From: Paranoxybacillus vitaminiphilus | Lineage (GTDB): Bacteria > Bacillota > Bacilli > Bacillales > Anoxybacillaceae | Reading direction: 5' to 3' | DNA length: 64,000 bases | Assembly (NCBI RefSeq): GCF_003259935.1 | Contig: NZ_QLMH01000005.1 | Span: 129,889 to 193,888, forward strand | Shown: piece after piece, positions 42,836 to 53,494 of the stretch | How positions within the stretch are numbered: the stretch's first letter is position 1 | How the letters are laid out: the number at the start of each line of letters is the position of its first letter | Notes under the pieces: generated by a model | Database searches by the model: none | What the model was told of the DNA's origin: nothing | What the model saw: only the letters and a program-made list of their open reading frames with translations | Made by a program: the position numbers and the translations under genes

Positions 42836-45700
42836 ATGGCGATGGACAAAATTATTGTTAAAGGAGCAAGAGCTCATAATTTAAAAAATATTGATGTAGA
42901 AATTCCCCGCGATAAACTCGTTGTGTTGACAGGTTTATCGGGTTCAGGGAAATCATCGCTTGCGTTTGATACGATTTACGCGGAAGGACAGCGGCGCTAT
43001 GTTGAATCGCTGTCCGCTTATGCGCGGCAATTTTTAGGGCAGATGGACAAGCCGGATGTTGATGCGATTGAAGGATTGTCTCCGGCGATTTCGATTGACC
43101 AAAAGACAACGAGCCGCAATCCTCGTTCAACGGTGGGGACGGTAACGGAAATATACGACTATTTGCGTTTGTTGTTTGCCCGCGTCGGCCGTCCTGTTTG
43201 CCCGGAGCACGGCATTGAAATCACGTCGCAAACAATTGAACAGATGGTTGACCGGATTTTGGAATATCCGGAGCGCACGAAAATTCAAATTCTTGCTCCT
43301 GTTGTATCAGGGCGAAAAGGAACGCATGTGAAAACATTGGAGGACATTAAAAAGCAAGGTTATGTGCGGGTGCGTGTCGATGGGGAGATGCGTGAACTAA
43401 CAGAAGAGATTGAACTTGAGAAAAATAAAAAACATTCGATTGAAGTCGTCGTTGACCGGATTGTTGTCAAAGAGGGCATTGAAGGGCGCTTGGCCGATTC
43501 GTTAGAGACAGCTTTAAAGCTTGCCGATGGTAAAGTCATTATCGATGTGATTGGACAAGAAGAGCTGTTATTCAGCGAGCATCATGCCTGCCCGTATTGC
43601 GGTTTTTCGATTGGCGAATTGGAGCCGCGCCTGTTTTCGTTTAACAGCCCTTATGGAGCGTGCCCGGACTGTGACGGGTTAGGCTCAAAGCTGGAGGTCG
43701 ATCCGGATTTAGTCATTCCAAATGAAGAGTTGACGCTGCGTGAACATGCGATTGCGCCTTGGGAACCGCAAAGCTCGCAATATTATCCGCAGCTTTTAGA
43801 GGCGGTATGCAATCATTACGGCATTGATATGGATACGCCTGTCAAAGATTTGCCAAAGCATCAGCTGGATAAGATTTTATACGGCAGCAACGGGGAAAAA
43901 ATTTATTTCCGCTATGAAAACGATTATGGGCAAATTCGCGAAAATTACATTGAGTTTGAAGGTGTCATTCCGAATGTGGAGCGACGTTATCGCGAAACGA
44001 GCTCCGATTATATTCGCGAGCAAATGGAAAAGTACATGGCACAGCAGCCGTGTCCGACATGTAAAGGAAACCGCTTGAAAAAGGAAAGTTTGGCCGTTTT
44101 CGTCGGCGGCAAACATATTGGCGAAGTAACGGCGCTTTCGGTGACAGAAGCGCTCGAGTTCTTCCAAAACTTATCTTTGAGCGAAAAAGAAATGAAAATC
44201 GCCAATATGATTTTGCGTGAAATTATTGAGCGCCTCGGTTTTCTAAATAACGTCGGCCTTGATTATTTAACATTGAGTCGCTCAGCGGGAACGCTTTCAG
44301 GCGGTGAGGCGCAGCGCATTCGTCTGGCGACGCAAATCGGCTCACGTTTAACGGGAGTGTTGTACATTTTGGATGAGCCTTCCATCGGTCTGCATCAGCG
44401 CGATAATGATCGTTTAATTGCTACTTTAAAAAGTATGCGTGACATCGGCAATACGCTTATTGTTGTTGAGCATGATGAAGATACGATGCTCGCGGCGGAT
44501 TATTTGATTGATATTGGACCGGGGGCCGGCATTCACGGCGGTCAAGTGGTTTCTGCGGGAACGCCGGAAGAAGTGATGAACGACCCGAACTCGTTAACAG
44601 GGCAATATTTGTCAGGGAAAAAGTTTATTCCGCTTCCTGCGGAGCGCCGCAAGCCGGATGGACGTTGGCTTGAAATTGTCGGCGCGCGGGAAAATAACTT
44701 GAAAAATGTGTCTGTAAAAATTCCGCTCGGCACATTTATTGCGGTTACGGGTGTGTCAGGTTCCGGAAAAAGTACGCTTGTCAATGAGATTTTGCATAAA
44801 GCCTTAGCACAAAAATTGCATCACGCGAAAGCAAAGCCGGGTGAGCATAAAGCGATTAAAGGAATCGAGCATTTAGATAAAGTGATTGACATCGACCAAT
44901 CGCCAATCGGCCGCACGCCGCGTTCGAATCCGGCTACTTATACAGGTGTATTTGATGATATTCGCGAAGTGTTCGCGGCGACGAACGAAGCGAAAGTGCG
45001 CGGTTATAAAAAGGGACGTTTTAGCTTTAACGTCAAAGGCGGAAGATGTGAAGCGTGCCGCGGCGATGGGATTATCAAAATTGAAATGCACTTTTTGCCG
45101 GACGTTTATGTGCCTTGCGAAGTATGTCACGGCAAACGTTATAACCGCGAAACATTGGAAGTGAAATATAAAGATAAAAATATTGCTGAAGTGCTCGAAA
45201 TGACGGTTGAAGATGCGTTGAAGTTTTTTGAAAACATCCCGAAAATTAAGCGGAAGCTCCAGACGATTTATGATGTCGGTTTAGGTTATATTAAACTGGG
45301 GCAGCCGGCGACGACATTATCTGGCGGTGAGGCGCAGCGCGTGAAGCTGGCTTCTGAGCTGCATCGCCGCTCGACAGGACGCACGCTCTATATTTTGGAC
45401 GAACCGACAACCGGCTTGCATGTTGATGATATTTCACGGTTGTTGAAGGTGCTGCAGCGGTTAGTTGATAACGGTGATACAGTGCTTGTGATTGAGCATA
45501 ACCTTGACGTGATTAAAGCAGCGGACTATATTATCGATCTTGGTCCAGAAGGCGGCGATAAAGGCGGACAAATCGTCGCAACGGGAACGCCGGAAGAAGT
45601 AGCCGAAGTCGAAGGTTCCTATACGGGCAAATATTTAAAACCAATTTTAGAACGTGACCGCGAACGTATGAAGGAAAGATATGAAGCAACGAGCGTTTAA
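42836..45700 (+). CDS. uvrA: Excinuclease ABC subunit A
   Basis: 954 residues. Damage sensor with two ABC ATPase modules: Walker [10 protein letters not shown] and GVSGSGKST, signature LSGGEAQR twice, Walker B YILDEPS / YILDEPT. Zinc modules [14 protein letters not shown]... and [11 protein letters not shown]...CEVC are intact. [19 protein letters not shown] start. Operon with uvrB. Confidence 0.98.
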   Translation: MAMDKIIVKGARAHNLKNIDVEIPRDKLVVLTGLSGSGKSSLAFDTIYAEGQRRYVESLSAYARQFLGQMDKPDVDAIEGLSPAISIDQKTTSRNPRSTVGTVTEIYDYLRLLFARVGRPVCPEHGIEITSQTIEQMVDRILEYPERTKIQILAPVVSGRKGTHVKTLEDIKKQGYVRVRVDGEMRELTEEIELEKNKKHSIEVVVDRIVVKEGIEGRLADSLETALKLADGKVIIDVIGQEELLFSEHHACPYCGFSIGELEPRLFSFNSPYGACPDCDGLGSKLEVDPDLVIPNEELTLREHAIAPWEPQSSQYYPQLLEAVCNHYGIDMDTPVKDLPKHQLDKILYGSNGEKIYFRYENDYGQIRENYIEFEGVIPNVERRYRETSSDYIREQMEKYMAQQPCPTCKGNRLKKESLAVFVGGKHIGEVTALSVTEALEFFQNLSLSEKEMKIANMILREIIERLGFLNNVGLDYLTLSRSAGTLSGGEAQRIRLATQIGSRLTGVLYILDEPSIGLHQRDNDRLIATLKSMRDIGNTLIVVEHDEDTMLAADYLIDIGPGAGIHGGQVVSAGTPEEVMNDPNSLTGQYLSGKKFIPLPAERRKPDGRWLEIVGARENNLKNVSVKIPLGTFIAVTGVSGSGKSTLVNEILHKALAQKLHHAKAKPGEHKAIKGIEHLDKVIDIDQSPIGRTPRSNPATYTGVFDDIREVFAATNEAKVRGYKKGRFSFNVKGGRCEACRGDGIIKIEMHFLPDVYVPCEVCHGKRYNRETLEVKYKDKNIAEVLEMTVEDALKFFENIPKIKRKLQTIYDVGLGYIKLGQPATTLSGGEAQRVKLASELHRRSTGRTLYILDEPTTGLHVDDISRLLKVLQRLVDNGDTVLVIEHNLDVIKAADYIIDLGPEGGDKGGQIVATGTPEEVAEVEGSYTGKYLKPILERDRERMKERYEATSV

Positions 45701-45726
45701 CGCTCGGGCTTCGTATCTTTTTTTAT
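45675..45726 (+). terminator. Terminator of uvrBA
   Basis: AGATATGAAGC..GAGCG with CGCTCG.GCTTCGTATCT and seven T; the stem overlaps the uvrA stop. Confidence 0.85.
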
Positions 45727-45788
45727 TTTCCTAGAAACTTTTTATAGAAGGTTTCGTATATAAAAAAAGAATAGAGGTCTACATACGC

Positions 45789-45822
45789 TGCTTCACCGCG
45801 TTAATGCAGTGGGGTCAGACCC
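45789..45822. repeat. Short repeat, family B, copy 1
   Basis: TGCTTCACCGCG, TTAATGCAGTGGGGTCAGAC and CC, identical at 33 of 34 positions (one extra G) to 47410-47444. Contains the palindrome GGGTC-A-GACCC. It ends 19 bp before the yvlB start. Confidence 0.8.
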
Positions 45823-45841
45823 GAAAAAAGGGGGAATAAAG

Positions 45842-46939
45842 ATGGAGGAACGGAAGCGGATTTTAAAGATGGTAGAAGAGGGAAAGTTAACAGCGGAAGA
45901 AGCGCTTATGCTGCTTGAGCAGCTGGAGCAGGCAGAAAAGAAAGCAGCTGAGGCGATTACCGCTTTGTCAACCGATGTTCAGTTTACTGAGACGAAGCAA
46001 GATGAGTCTTCTTCTGTCAAATGGTCTTCGTTAAAAGAGAAAGTGTTTGATTTTCTTGACGTTACTTTCAAAAAAGTAAAAAATTTTGATTTGGATTTGA
46101 ACTTCGGCAACAGCTTTGAAATTAAACATATTTTTCAGCAAAACAGTGCTTTTTTTCAAACGATAGATATTGATGTTGCCAATGGCAGCGTTGAACTCGT
46201 GCCATGGAATGAATCCGATATTCGTATCGAATGTGATGCCAAAGTTTACCGTGTTGACTCGGCTGAAGCAGCCCGCCAGCTTTTTTTGCGGGAGGTTCTT
46301 TTTTCTGTAGACAAAGGTTGTTTTCGCTTTTCTGTTCCAAAACAGCAGCTTAAGGTGCATACGGTCATTTATCTTCCGCAATCGGCTTACGATTATGGAA
46401 AAATACGATTATTTAATGGAGATATTCGCGGTGAAAAGTTACAGATGAAGAAAATGCGAGCAAAAACGGCAAATGGTGCGATTAAGTTTGCAGGGATTAA
46501 TGCGGAAAATGTCGAATTAGAAACAGTACATGGTGCTATTACAATCACTGAAAGTACCGTTCGTCAGCTTGAAGCAGAAAATATACATGGAGCAGTTCAA
46601 ATAAGTGGAAAGTATCATAAAGCTGATTTGCAAAGTATTAGCGGCAGTATTATGTGCCGGATCGAAAATATGGACAGCGATACAGTACTTTCTAAAACCG
46701 TAACTGGTTCGATCCAAATACTTCTTCCGGAACAAATAGCATTCGAAGGAGAATTAAAGACGAATATAGGAGGACTGTCTTATCATTATCCGGGAATAAC
46801 AGTGATTGAAGAGAAAAAAGAGACGATTCAAAAATTGGTCCGGCTGAAGGCAAACGTAAATGAAACAAGAGGCACTTATGTTTATGCCGATACAAAAACC
46901 GGTTCTATTTCAATCAAAGCGATGGGAGATGGTGAATGA
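45842..46939 (+). CDS. yvlB: YvlB-like protein (DUF4097, SHOCT-like N-terminus)
   Basis: 365 residues. N-terminal short helical module (RKRILKMVEEGKLTAEEALMLLEQL), a linker, then a long repetitive beta-helix region (VANGSVELVPWNESDIRIE, AKTANGAIKFAGINAENVELETVHGAITI, ISGSIMCRIENM, KTVTGSIQILLP) typical of DUF4097 adhesin-like domains. No signal peptide. In B. subtilis yvlABCD is an envelope-stress operon. Start ATG 45842 with AGGGGGAA upstream. Confidence 0.85.
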   Translation: MEERKRILKMVEEGKLTAEEALMLLEQLEQAEKKAAEAITALSTDVQFTETKQDESSSVKWSSLKEKVFDFLDVTFKKVKNFDLDLNFGNSFEIKHIFQQNSAFFQTIDIDVANGSVELVPWNESDIRIECDAKVYRVDSAEAARQLFLREVLFSVDKGCFRFSVPKQQLKVHTVIYLPQSAYDYGKIRLFNGDIRGEKLQMKKMRAKTANGAIKFAGINAENVELETVHGAITITESTVRQLEAENIHGAVQISGKYHKADLQSISGSIMCRIENMDSDTVLSKTVTGSIQILLPEQIAFEGELKTNIGGLSYHYPGITVIEEKKETIQKLVRLKANVNETRGTYVYADTKTGSISIKAMGDGE

Positions 46940-47001
46940 TGAAACATATTAATAGCTCAAAATTAGCCAGTATTTTCGAAAAAACGGCCAGTTATGCTTA
47001 G
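46936..47001 (+). CDS. Possible 21-residue small ORF bridging yvlB and yvlD
   Basis: ATG at 46936 overlaps the yvlB stop (ATGA) and the [23 protein letters not shown] ends at 47001 inside the yvlD start region. It could be a coupling ORF, or what is left of yvlC, which is missing here. Low support. Confidence 0.3.
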   Translation: MMKHINSSKLASIFEKTASYA

Positions 47002-47356
47002 CTGGATTGTCAACATTTTTGTCAACGCTTTGCTTTTAATTGTAATAGCTGGCTATTTTGAGTCTTTTCATCTCGAAGGTATCGGTGCTGCTTTCGTTGC
47101 AAGCATCATTCTTTCTGTATTAAATATCTTCGTAAAACCTTTTCTCATTCTCTTAACACTTCCTATCACTGTTTTATCGCTTGGGTTATTTTTGTTTGTC
47201 ATTAATGCGATTACTTTGATGATGACGTCTTCGATCATGGGAGATGCTTTTCAAATTGACGGATTTGGTACAGCTATCCTTGCCTCCATCGTTCTTTCCT
47301 TTTTTCATTTGCTGATCCAAAAAGCCATTATTGAACCGTTGCAGCGTAATAACTAA
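46994..47356 (+). CDS. yvlD: YvlD, phage holin 4 family membrane protein (DUF360)
   Basis: 120 residues, four TM segments ([69 protein letters not shown]). Family function unclear. No strong RBS; likely coupled to the preceding short ORF. Confidence 0.88.
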   Translation: MLSWIVNIFVNALLLIVIAGYFESFHLEGIGAAFVASIILSVLNIFVKPFLILLTLPITVLSLGLFLFVINAITLMMTSSIMGDAFQIDGFGTAILASIVLSFFHLLIQKAIIEPLQRNN

Positions 47357-47395
47357 GACGTTCCCTCATGAGCTCAGTGGGGAACGTTCTTTTTT
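47355..47395 (+). terminator. Terminator after yvlD
   Basis: AGACGTTCCC with GGGAACGTTCT, then TTTTT. Confidence 0.88.
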
Positions 47396-47446
47396 GGGGT
47401 CAGACCCATTGCTTCACCGCGTTAATGCAGTGGGGGTCAGACCCCC
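47396..47446. repeat. Short repeat, family B, copy 2
   Basis: GGGGTCAGACCC (47396-47407), then TGCTTCACCGCG, TTAATGCAGTG and GGGGTCAGACCCCC to 47446. Copy 1 is at 45789. Confidence 0.8.
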
Positions 47447-47504
47447 ATTCAAACAATGGGGGAAAAGTGCTACAATGGTAAAAGATGAAAAGGGGGGATT
47501 AGAA

Positions 47505-48440
47505 GTGCCAAAGGTGCGGACGAAAGATTTGATTGAGAAGTTTAATTTAGAGCTTGTGAGCGGTGCAGAAGGGCTTCACCGCCCGATTACAACGAGTGAT
47601 ATATCGCGTCCAGGAATTGAGATGGCTGGTTATTTCACATATTATCCGGCAGAACGTATTCAGCTTTTAGGAAAAACGGAATTATCTTTTTTTGAAAAAT
47701 TAAGTCCAGAAGACAAAAAAGTGCGAATGGAAAAGCTTTGTACAGATATTACGCCGGCAATCATCGTTTCCCGAGGGCTAGAAGTGCCAGAAGAGCTTAT
47801 TGAGGCTTCTGAGCGTAATTCGGTGCCAGTGATGCGTTCTAATATGAAAACGACGCGTTTATCGAGCCGTTTGACAAACTATTTAGAAAGCAAATTGGCG
47901 CCGACAACGGCCGTACATGGAGTGTTAGTCGATGTCTACGGTGTCGGTGTATTAATTACCGGAAAAAGCGGTGTTGGAAAAAGCGAAACGGCACTTGAGC
48001 TTGTGAAGCGCGGCCACCGTTTAGTAGCTGATGACTGCGTGGAAATTCGTCAAGAGGACCAAGACATACTTGTTGGCAGCGCCCCGGAGTTAATTGAACA
48101 TCTGCTGGAGATTCGCGGTCTAGGTATTATTAATGTAATGACATTATTTGGTGCGGGAGCCGTCCGGCCGCATAAACGTATTTCTCTTGTGATTGATTTA
48201 GAGCTATGGGATCCGAAAAAACAATATGACCGTCTTGGTCTGGAAGAGGAAAAAGTGAAAATTATCGATACGGAATTGACGAAGTTAACGATTCCGGTAA
48301 GACCCGGACGAAACCTTGCAGTCATTATTGAAGTAGCAGCGATGAACTTTCGCTTAAAGCGGATGGGAATGAATGCTGCCGAAGAGTTTTCTGCCCGCCT
48401 GACAGATGCCATTGAAGATAGCGAGCACGATTACGAATAA
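47505..48440 (+). CDS. hprK: HPr kinase/phosphorylase
   Basis: 311 residues (310 in B. subtilis). Phosphorylates HPr on Ser46 in response to glycolytic flux and so drives catabolite repression. Walker [25 protein letters not shown], signature [20 protein letters not shown]-terminal helix [19 protein letters not shown] 47505 ([14 protein letters not shown]) has AGGGGGG upstream; longer starts run through repeat B. First gene of hprK-lgt-yvoD-ppaX-yvoF. Confidence 0.97.
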   Translation: MPKVRTKDLIEKFNLELVSGAEGLHRPITTSDISRPGIEMAGYFTYYPAERIQLLGKTELSFFEKLSPEDKKVRMEKLCTDITPAIIVSRGLEVPEELIEASERNSVPVMRSNMKTTRLSSRLTNYLESKLAPTTAVHGVLVDVYGVGVLITGKSGVGKSETALELVKRGHRLVADDCVEIRQEDQDILVGSAPELIEHLLEIRGLGIINVMTLFGAGAVRPHKRISLVIDLELWDPKKQYDRLGLEEEKVKIIDTELTKLTIPVRPGRNLAVIIEVAAMNFRLKRMGMNAAEEFSARLTDAIEDSEHDYE

Positions 48441-48452
48441 GGAGTTGACGAT

Positions 48453-49262
48453 ATGTTAGCAAATATCCAGCCGTTGGACCGCGTCTTTTTAGAGCTGGGT
48501 CCGATTACAATTTATTGGTATGGAGTCATCATTGGCACAGGTGTTTTGCTCGGTTTGTTTTTAGCGATGCGGGAATCCGAGCGGCGCGGCCTTCCAAAAG
48601 AAACATTTGTCGATCTCGTTTTATTGGCGGTACCGATAGCGATTTTATGTGCGCGTGCGTACTATGTCATTTTCCAATGGGACTATTATTCAAAGCATCT
48701 CGCGGAAATTCCGCAAATTTGGCAGGGCGGGTTAGCGATTCACGGTGGCTTAATCGGTGCGATTATTACCACGGTTGTATTCGCAAAAATACGCGGCTTA
48801 TCATTTTGGAAGCTGGCTGATATCGCTGCGCCAAGCATTATTTTAGGTCAAGCGATTGGCCGTTGGGGAAATTTTATGAACCAAGAGGCCCACGGTGGTC
48901 CGGTCACGCGTGAGTTTCTCGAAAATTTGCGTTTGCCGGAATTTATTATTAACCAAATGTATATTAATGGGGAGTATTATCATCCGACTTTTTTATACGA
49001 ATCTCTTTGGAATGTAACAGGCTTTTTTCTTCTGCTTCTACTGCGGAAAATCAACTTGCGCCGCGGGGAGCTGTTTCTCAGCTATATCATTTGGTATTCA
49101 ATCGGCCGCTTTTTCATCGAAGGAATGAGAACGGACAGCTTAATGTTGACAGATACGTTGAGAATGGCACAATTTATTTCAATCGTTCTTATTATAGCAG
49201 CGATTGGCATTTGGATATTTAGAAGAACAAAAGGGCTGGCGAAGGAACGTTATCTTGATTAA
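48453..49262 (+). CDS. lgt: Prolipoprotein diacylglyceryl transferase
   Basis: 269 residues, seven TM segments. Adds diacylglyceryl to the lipobox Cys of prolipoproteins, such as CccB at 29.6 kb. Signature [14 protein letters not shown] and HGGLIGA are present; [12 protein letters not shown] and IEGMRTDSL follow. RBS AAGGAG. Confidence 0.97.
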   Translation: MLANIQPLDRVFLELGPITIYWYGVIIGTGVLLGLFLAMRESERRGLPKETFVDLVLLAVPIAILCARAYYVIFQWDYYSKHLAEIPQIWQGGLAIHGGLIGAIITTVVFAKIRGLSFWKLADIAAPSIILGQAIGRWGNFMNQEAHGGPVTREFLENLRLPEFIINQMYINGEYYHPTFLYESLWNVTGFFLLLLLRKINLRRGELFLSYIIWYSIGRFFIEGMRTDSLMLTDTLRMAQFISIVLIIAAIGIWIFRRTKGLAKERYLD

Positions 49263-49280
49263 TCAAAGGGGAGAAACAAA

Positions 49281-50219
49281 TTGATTAATATTTTTAAAAA
49301 AGGTTTGCTTGTCGGGATTAAAACAACATGGACGCTCGGAAAAGTGATTTTTCCCATTACCGTTATTGTAACAGTTTTACAACATACCCCCATCCTCAAT
49401 TGGATCATTGATTTTATTACGCCGTTTATGAAATGGATTGGTTTATCTGGAGATGCAGCCATTCCGTTAGTTCTTGGGAATTTTTTGAATTTATATGCCG
49501 GTATCGGCGCGATTTTGACACTCGATTTAACAGTAAAAGAAGTGTTCATTTTAGCGGTCATGCTTTCGTTTTCTCATAATTTGCTCGTTGAATCGAGTGT
49601 CGCAGCGAAAGTCGGTGTGAGCATAGCGATGACGGTGGCAGTTCGCATCGGATTAGCGATTGTCTCGGCGTTTTTCATTCATATTCTTTGGCAAGGCGGA
49701 AATGAAATCGCACAATATGGTCTTGTGTCGGCAACACCGGAACAGCTGACGAGTTGGGGAGCTATTTTCCTTTCCGGGGTTGAAAAAGCATTGCTCGGCA
49801 TCGGGCAATTAGCTATGATCGTTATTCCGTTAATGATAGGTATTCAAATTTTAAAAGATTTAAAATGGCTTGATCAATTTTCACGTTGGATGTCACCTGT
49901 AACAAGAGCGCTTGGCATGAAGGAAAACACATCGATGACGCTTGCCGCCGGGCTTTTATTTGGCCTTGCCTACGGTGCCGGGGTGATGATTCAAGCGGTT
50001 CAAGAAGATCATGTTTCGAAGAAAGATTTGACGCTCGCGTTTATTTTTTTAGTGGCCTGCCATGCGGTTGTTGAAGACACTCTATTGTTTGTGCCGCTTG
50101 GCATTCCTGTTTGGCCGTTATTAGTCATTCGTTTAGTCACGGCTATTCTTTTAACGATGTCGGTCGGATTCATTTGGGGTAGAATACAGCAAACAGAGAG
50201 AAAGGAAGCAGCACTATGA
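49281..50219 (+). CDS. yvoD: Nucleoside-recognition (Gate) domain membrane protein YvoD
   Basis: 312 residues, about eight TM segments with two Gate-type halves ([75 protein letters not shown]). Transport role unknown. TTG start with AAGGGGAG 9 bp upstream. Overlaps ppaX by 4 bp. Confidence 0.85.
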   Translation: MINIFKKGLLVGIKTTWTLGKVIFPITVIVTVLQHTPILNWIIDFITPFMKWIGLSGDAAIPLVLGNFLNLYAGIGAILTLDLTVKEVFILAVMLSFSHNLLVESSVAAKVGVSIAMTVAVRIGLAIVSAFFIHILWQGGNEIAQYGLVSATPEQLTSWGAIFLSGVEKALLGIGQLAMIVIPLMIGIQILKDLKWLDQFSRWMSPVTRALGMKENTSMTLAAGLLFGLAYGAGVMIQAVQEDHVSKKDLTLAFIFLVACHAVVEDTLLFVPLGIPVWPLLVIRLVTAILLTMSVGFIWGRIQQTERKEAAL

Positions 50220-50857
50220 ACATTAACACGATTTTATTCGATTTGGATGGAACGTTAATCGATACAAATGAGCTCATTATTCAGTCGTTTTTGCATACGT
50301 TGGAAAAGTATTATCCTCATCAATACAAGCGGGAAGATGTGCTGGCATTCATCGGGCCGCCTCTTTATGATACGTTTGTAGCAATGGACAAAGAGCGAGT
50401 ACAGGAAATGATTGATACGTATCGTGCTTTCAACCATGAGAAGCATGATGAGCTTGTAAAAGAATATGAAACCGTATATGAAACAGTAGAAACGCTTCAT
50501 GAAAAAGGCTTTAAACTTGGCATCGTCACAACGAAAGTGCGTTCCACCGTTTTAATGGGATTGAAGCTGACAAAACTGGATCGCTTCTTTCAGTGCATTG
50601 TCTCACTTGATGATGTCGAAAAAGCGAAGCCGGACCCGGAACCGATTTTTAAAGCACTGTCTATATTGCAGTCATCACCGCAAGAAACAATCATGGTCGG
50701 CGATAATTACCATGACATTTTAGCAGGAAAAAATGCCGGAACAAAAACGGCTGGAGTCGCGTGGTCGATTAAAGGTCGCGAATATTTAGAGAAATACGAA
50801 CCGGACTTTATGCTTGAAAAAATGAGTGATTTGCTGGAAATTGTAGGAGTGAAATAA
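50216..50857 (+). CDS. ppaX: Pyrophosphatase PpaX
   Basis: 213 residues. HAD hydrolase: motif [11 protein letters not shown], motif II IVTTK, motif III Lys in KAKPDPEP, motif IV GDNYHDI. It hydrolyses the PPi made when HprK/P dephosphorylates P-Ser-HPr, which explains the shared operon. Confidence 0.96.
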   Translation: MNINTILFDLDGTLIDTNELIIQSFLHTLEKYYPHQYKREDVLAFIGPPLYDTFVAMDKERVQEMIDTYRAFNHEKHDELVKEYETVYETVETLHEKGFKLGIVTTKVRSTVLMGLKLTKLDRFFQCIVSLDDVEKAKPDPEPIFKALSILQSSPQETIMVGDNYHDILAGKNAGTKTAGVAWSIKGREYLEKYEPDFMLEKMSDLLEIVGVK

Positions 50858-50860
50858 AAC

Positions 50861-51379
50861 GTGAGACGAACGACAAAATATCCGGTATCGGGAACGAATT
50901 CGCTTTGGCAAATGTATAAAACGGTTTCGTTTTGGAAAATCGTCAAAAATTTTATCATCATTCAAATTGCGCGTTACACGCCGTTTTTGCCGGTCAAAAA
51001 CTGGCTGTACCGCACGTTTTTAAAAATGGAGATTGGCGAACATACCGCATTTGCTTTAATGGTCATGCCGGATATTATGTTCCCTGAGAAAATTAAGGTC
51101 GGGCGCAATTCGATTATTGGCTACAACACGACGCTTCTTGCCCATGAATATTTAATTGACGAATATCGTCTCGGCGATGTCGTCATTGGCGATGAAGTGA
51201 TGATTGGTGCCAATTCGACGGTGCTGCCGGGAGTCGTCATCGGTGATCGTGCGGTTGTCGCCGCTGGTACGGTTGTTCATAAAGATGTGCCTCCCGGGGC
51301 TTTTGTCGGTGGAAACCCAATGCGAATCATTTACACGAAAGAAGAGATGGAACAACAAAGAGCGCATTCCAAGCAATGA
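50861..51379 (+). CDS. yvoF: Left-handed beta-helix acyltransferase (YvoF)
   Basis: 172 residues. Hexapeptide repeats ([69 protein letters not shown]) define a trimeric O-acetyltransferase fold. Substrate unknown. GTG start 50861, 3 bp after ppaX, RBS inside ppaX (GGAGTG). Last gene of the hprK operon. Confidence 0.9.
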   Translation: MRRTTKYPVSGTNSLWQMYKTVSFWKIVKNFIIIQIARYTPFLPVKNWLYRTFLKMEIGEHTAFALMVMPDIMFPEKIKVGRNSIIGYNTTLLAHEYLIDEYRLGDVVIGDEVMIGANSTVLPGVVIGDRAVVAAGTVVHKDVPPGAFVGGNPMRIIYTKEEMEQQRAHSKQ

Positions 51380-51396
51380 TTGGGGTGCGTTTTTTA
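51360..51396 (+). terminator. Terminator of hprK operon
   Basis: GCGCATTCCAA with TTGGGGTGCG across the yvoF stop, then TTTTTT. Confidence 0.75.
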
Positions 51397-51483
51397 GCAA
51401 ATGCATAAATGCACTGTATCTGGAAGCATCGCTTTATATAAGTTCACATTAAAAACCGACATAAAAGACAAAAATCAGTCTGA

Positions 51484-51514
51484 ATTTTCCGATAATAAAT
51501 CAATATCGGAAAAT
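51484..51514. repeat. Perfect inverted repeat upstream of his operon
   Basis: ATTTTCCGATA, 9-nt loop, TATCGGAAAAT. No T-run follows. Lies 54 bp before the his promoter; possible operator or small-RNA fold. Confidence 0.5.
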
Positions 51515-51567
51515 CAATCTGTATTGAAATAACCAGTGTCTAAATGCAGTTTCGTAAAACTTTATAG

Positions 51568-51596
51568 TTGACGCATTTGTTTCTGAGGAGTAAACT
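51568..51596 (+). promoter_or_regulatory. Sigma-A promoter of his operon
   Basis: TTGACG (51568-51573), 17-bp spacer, TAAACT (51591-51596). No T-box or other riboswitch was seen in the ~70-nt leader. Confidence 0.6.
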
Positions 51597-51671
51597 ACAA
51601 ATAACTTCACTTCTCTACCATATTAGCAAACTAAAGCGTTTGACGAACTTGAGAATAAAGGACGGGTAAAT

Positions 51672-52850
51672 ATGTCAAGGTTGTTTATGTTTGAGAAGCC
51701 GTTGGGAATGAGAGATACACTGCCGTTTTTATATGAAATGAAAAAGCGAATCCGTCATGCGATGACAAATGAAATTGAAAAATGGGGCTATCAATTCATT
51801 GAAACACCAACATTGGAATATTATGAAACGGTCGGAACTGCTTCAGCCATTCTTGACCAACAATTGTTTAAACTGTTGGATCAACAAGGGCATACACTTG
51901 TATTGCGCCCGGATATGACGGCGCCAATCGCGCGCTTGGCGGCATCAAGGCTGTATGAGAATGGTAATCCGCTTCGTCTTGCCTACAATGCAAACGTGTT
52001 TCGCGCGCAGCAGCGGGAAGGCGGCAGACCGGCAGAATTTGAACAAATCGGTGTGGAATGTATCGGCGATGGCACGATTGCCGCTGATGCGGAAGTGATC
52101 AGCTTAATGATTGCTGCGTTAGAACAGACGGGGTTAAAGCGGTTTACTGTAGCGATTGGCCATATTGGTTATGTGAACGCGCTGTTTTTGGATGTTTTAG
52201 GAAACGAGGAACGTGCGAATGTGCTGCGCCGCTTTTTATATGAAAAAAATTATGTCGGTTACCGTGAGCATGTCAAAGCTTTGCCGCTTTCTTCAATCGA
52301 CAAACAGCGGCTCTTAAAGCTTCTTGAGCTGCGCGGTGATGAAGCGACAATCGCTGAGGCACGGGAGCAAATCGATACAAAAGAAGGAGCAAAAGCGGTT
52401 ACCGAGCTGGAGCAGCTTTTTGAACATCTTCGTCTATACGGAGTCATTGAGCGGATTAAAATTGATTTAAATCTCATTAGCCATATGAATTATTACACAG
52501 GCATTTTGTTTGAAGTATATGCTGAGAATGTCGGTTTTCCGCTTGGAAACGGGGGAAGATATGACGAGCTGCTTGCGAAATTTGAGCGGAAAGCACCGGC
52601 AACCGGTTTTGGCATTCGCGTTGACCGTTTAATCGAAGCGCTCGGCGATCCGGAAGAAAAAAACGATATTCATTGCATTATTTTTAGTCAGGAGCGTTTT
52701 GCCGAGGCGGTTCAGCTGGCAAATGAGCGCCGCAGAAAAGGTGAAAGAGTCGTATTGCAGCATATTTCGGGAATCACAGATATTGATGCGTGCACAAAGC
52801 AATATAGCGATGTCACCTATTTGATTGGCAGTGACAGAAAGGATGAATAG
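51672..52850 (+). CDS. hisZ: ATP phosphoribosyltransferase regulatory subunit HisZ
   Basis: 392 residues, histidyl-tRNA synthetase-like without the tRNA-binding end. Class II motifs: FIETPTLEYYETVG, LVLRPDMTAPIAR, FRAQQREGGRPAEFEQIGVE. Required partner of the short HisG next door. RBS AAAGGACGGG. Confidence 0.97.
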   Translation: MSRLFMFEKPLGMRDTLPFLYEMKKRIRHAMTNEIEKWGYQFIETPTLEYYETVGTASAILDQQLFKLLDQQGHTLVLRPDMTAPIARLAASRLYENGNPLRLAYNANVFRAQQREGGRPAEFEQIGVECIGDGTIAADAEVISLMIAALEQTGLKRFTVAIGHIGYVNALFLDVLGNEERANVLRRFLYEKNYVGYREHVKALPLSSIDKQRLLKLLELRGDEATIAEAREQIDTKEGAKAVTELEQLFEHLRLYGVIERIKIDLNLISHMNYYTGILFEVYAENVGFPLGNGGRYDELLAKFERKAPATGFGIRVDRLIEALGDPEEKNDIHCIIFSQERFAEAVQLANERRRKGERVVLQHISGITDIDACTKQYSDVTYLIGSDRKDE

Positions 52851-52853
52851 GAC

Positions 52854-53477
52854 ATGATTACAATTGCGATGCCGAAAGGACGGATTTTCGAAGAAGCAGT
52901 GGAGCTGCTGCGGAAAGCAGGATACCGCCTTCCGCCGGAATTTGAAGAGTCGCGCAAACTCATCATTGATGTTTCCGAAGAAGAGATGCGTTTTATTTTG
53001 GCAAAGCCGATGGACGTCGTCACATATGTGGAGCATGGAGTGGCTGATTTAGGCATTGCCGGAAAGGATGTCATGCTTGAGGAAGAACGTGACGTATATG
53101 AAATCCTTGATTTAAAAATTAGCAAATGTCATTTGGCGGTGGCTGGATTGCCAAACGGAAAAGTGAACGGAGTTGCGCCAAGGGTAGCGACGAAATATCC
53201 CAATGTTGCTTCAAGCTATTTTCGCGAGCAGGGCGAGCAAGTCGAAATTATTAAATTAAACGGTTCCATTGAGTTAGCACCGTTGATTGGTTTAGCGGAT
53301 CGCATTGTCGATATCGTTTCAACGGGAAGAACGCTGAAGGAAAACGGATTAGTAGAGTTGGAGCGAATCGCGGAAATTACGTCAAGATTGATTGTTAACC
53401 CGGTAAGCTATCGTATGAAAGATGCGAAAATTGATGAGATTATTGAGCGTTTATCGCTCGTCATTGGCGACGAATAA
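52854..53477 (+). CDS. hisG: ATP phosphoribosyltransferase (short form) HisG
   Basis: 207 residues, the short form that needs HisZ. First step of histidine synthesis: PRPP + [38 protein letters not shown] and the PRPP loop [14 protein letters not shown] are present. 3 bp after hisZ. Confidence 0.98.
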   Translation: MITIAMPKGRIFEEAVELLRKAGYRLPPEFEESRKLIIDVSEEEMRFILAKPMDVVTYVEHGVADLGIAGKDVMLEEERDVYEILDLKISKCHLAVAGLPNGKVNGVAPRVATKYPNVASSYFREQGEQVEIIKLNGSIELAPLIGLADRIVDIVSTGRTLKENGLVELERIAEITSRLIVNPVSYRMKDAKIDEIIERLSLVIGDE

Positions 53478-53494
53478 AAAAGGAGTGCGGCAAT

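Noticed and set aside
51400-51671. T-box riboswitch before hisZ
   Set aside because: No T-box sequence (TGGN'CCGCG-type), no specifier stem, and the promoter lies too close to the start codon.
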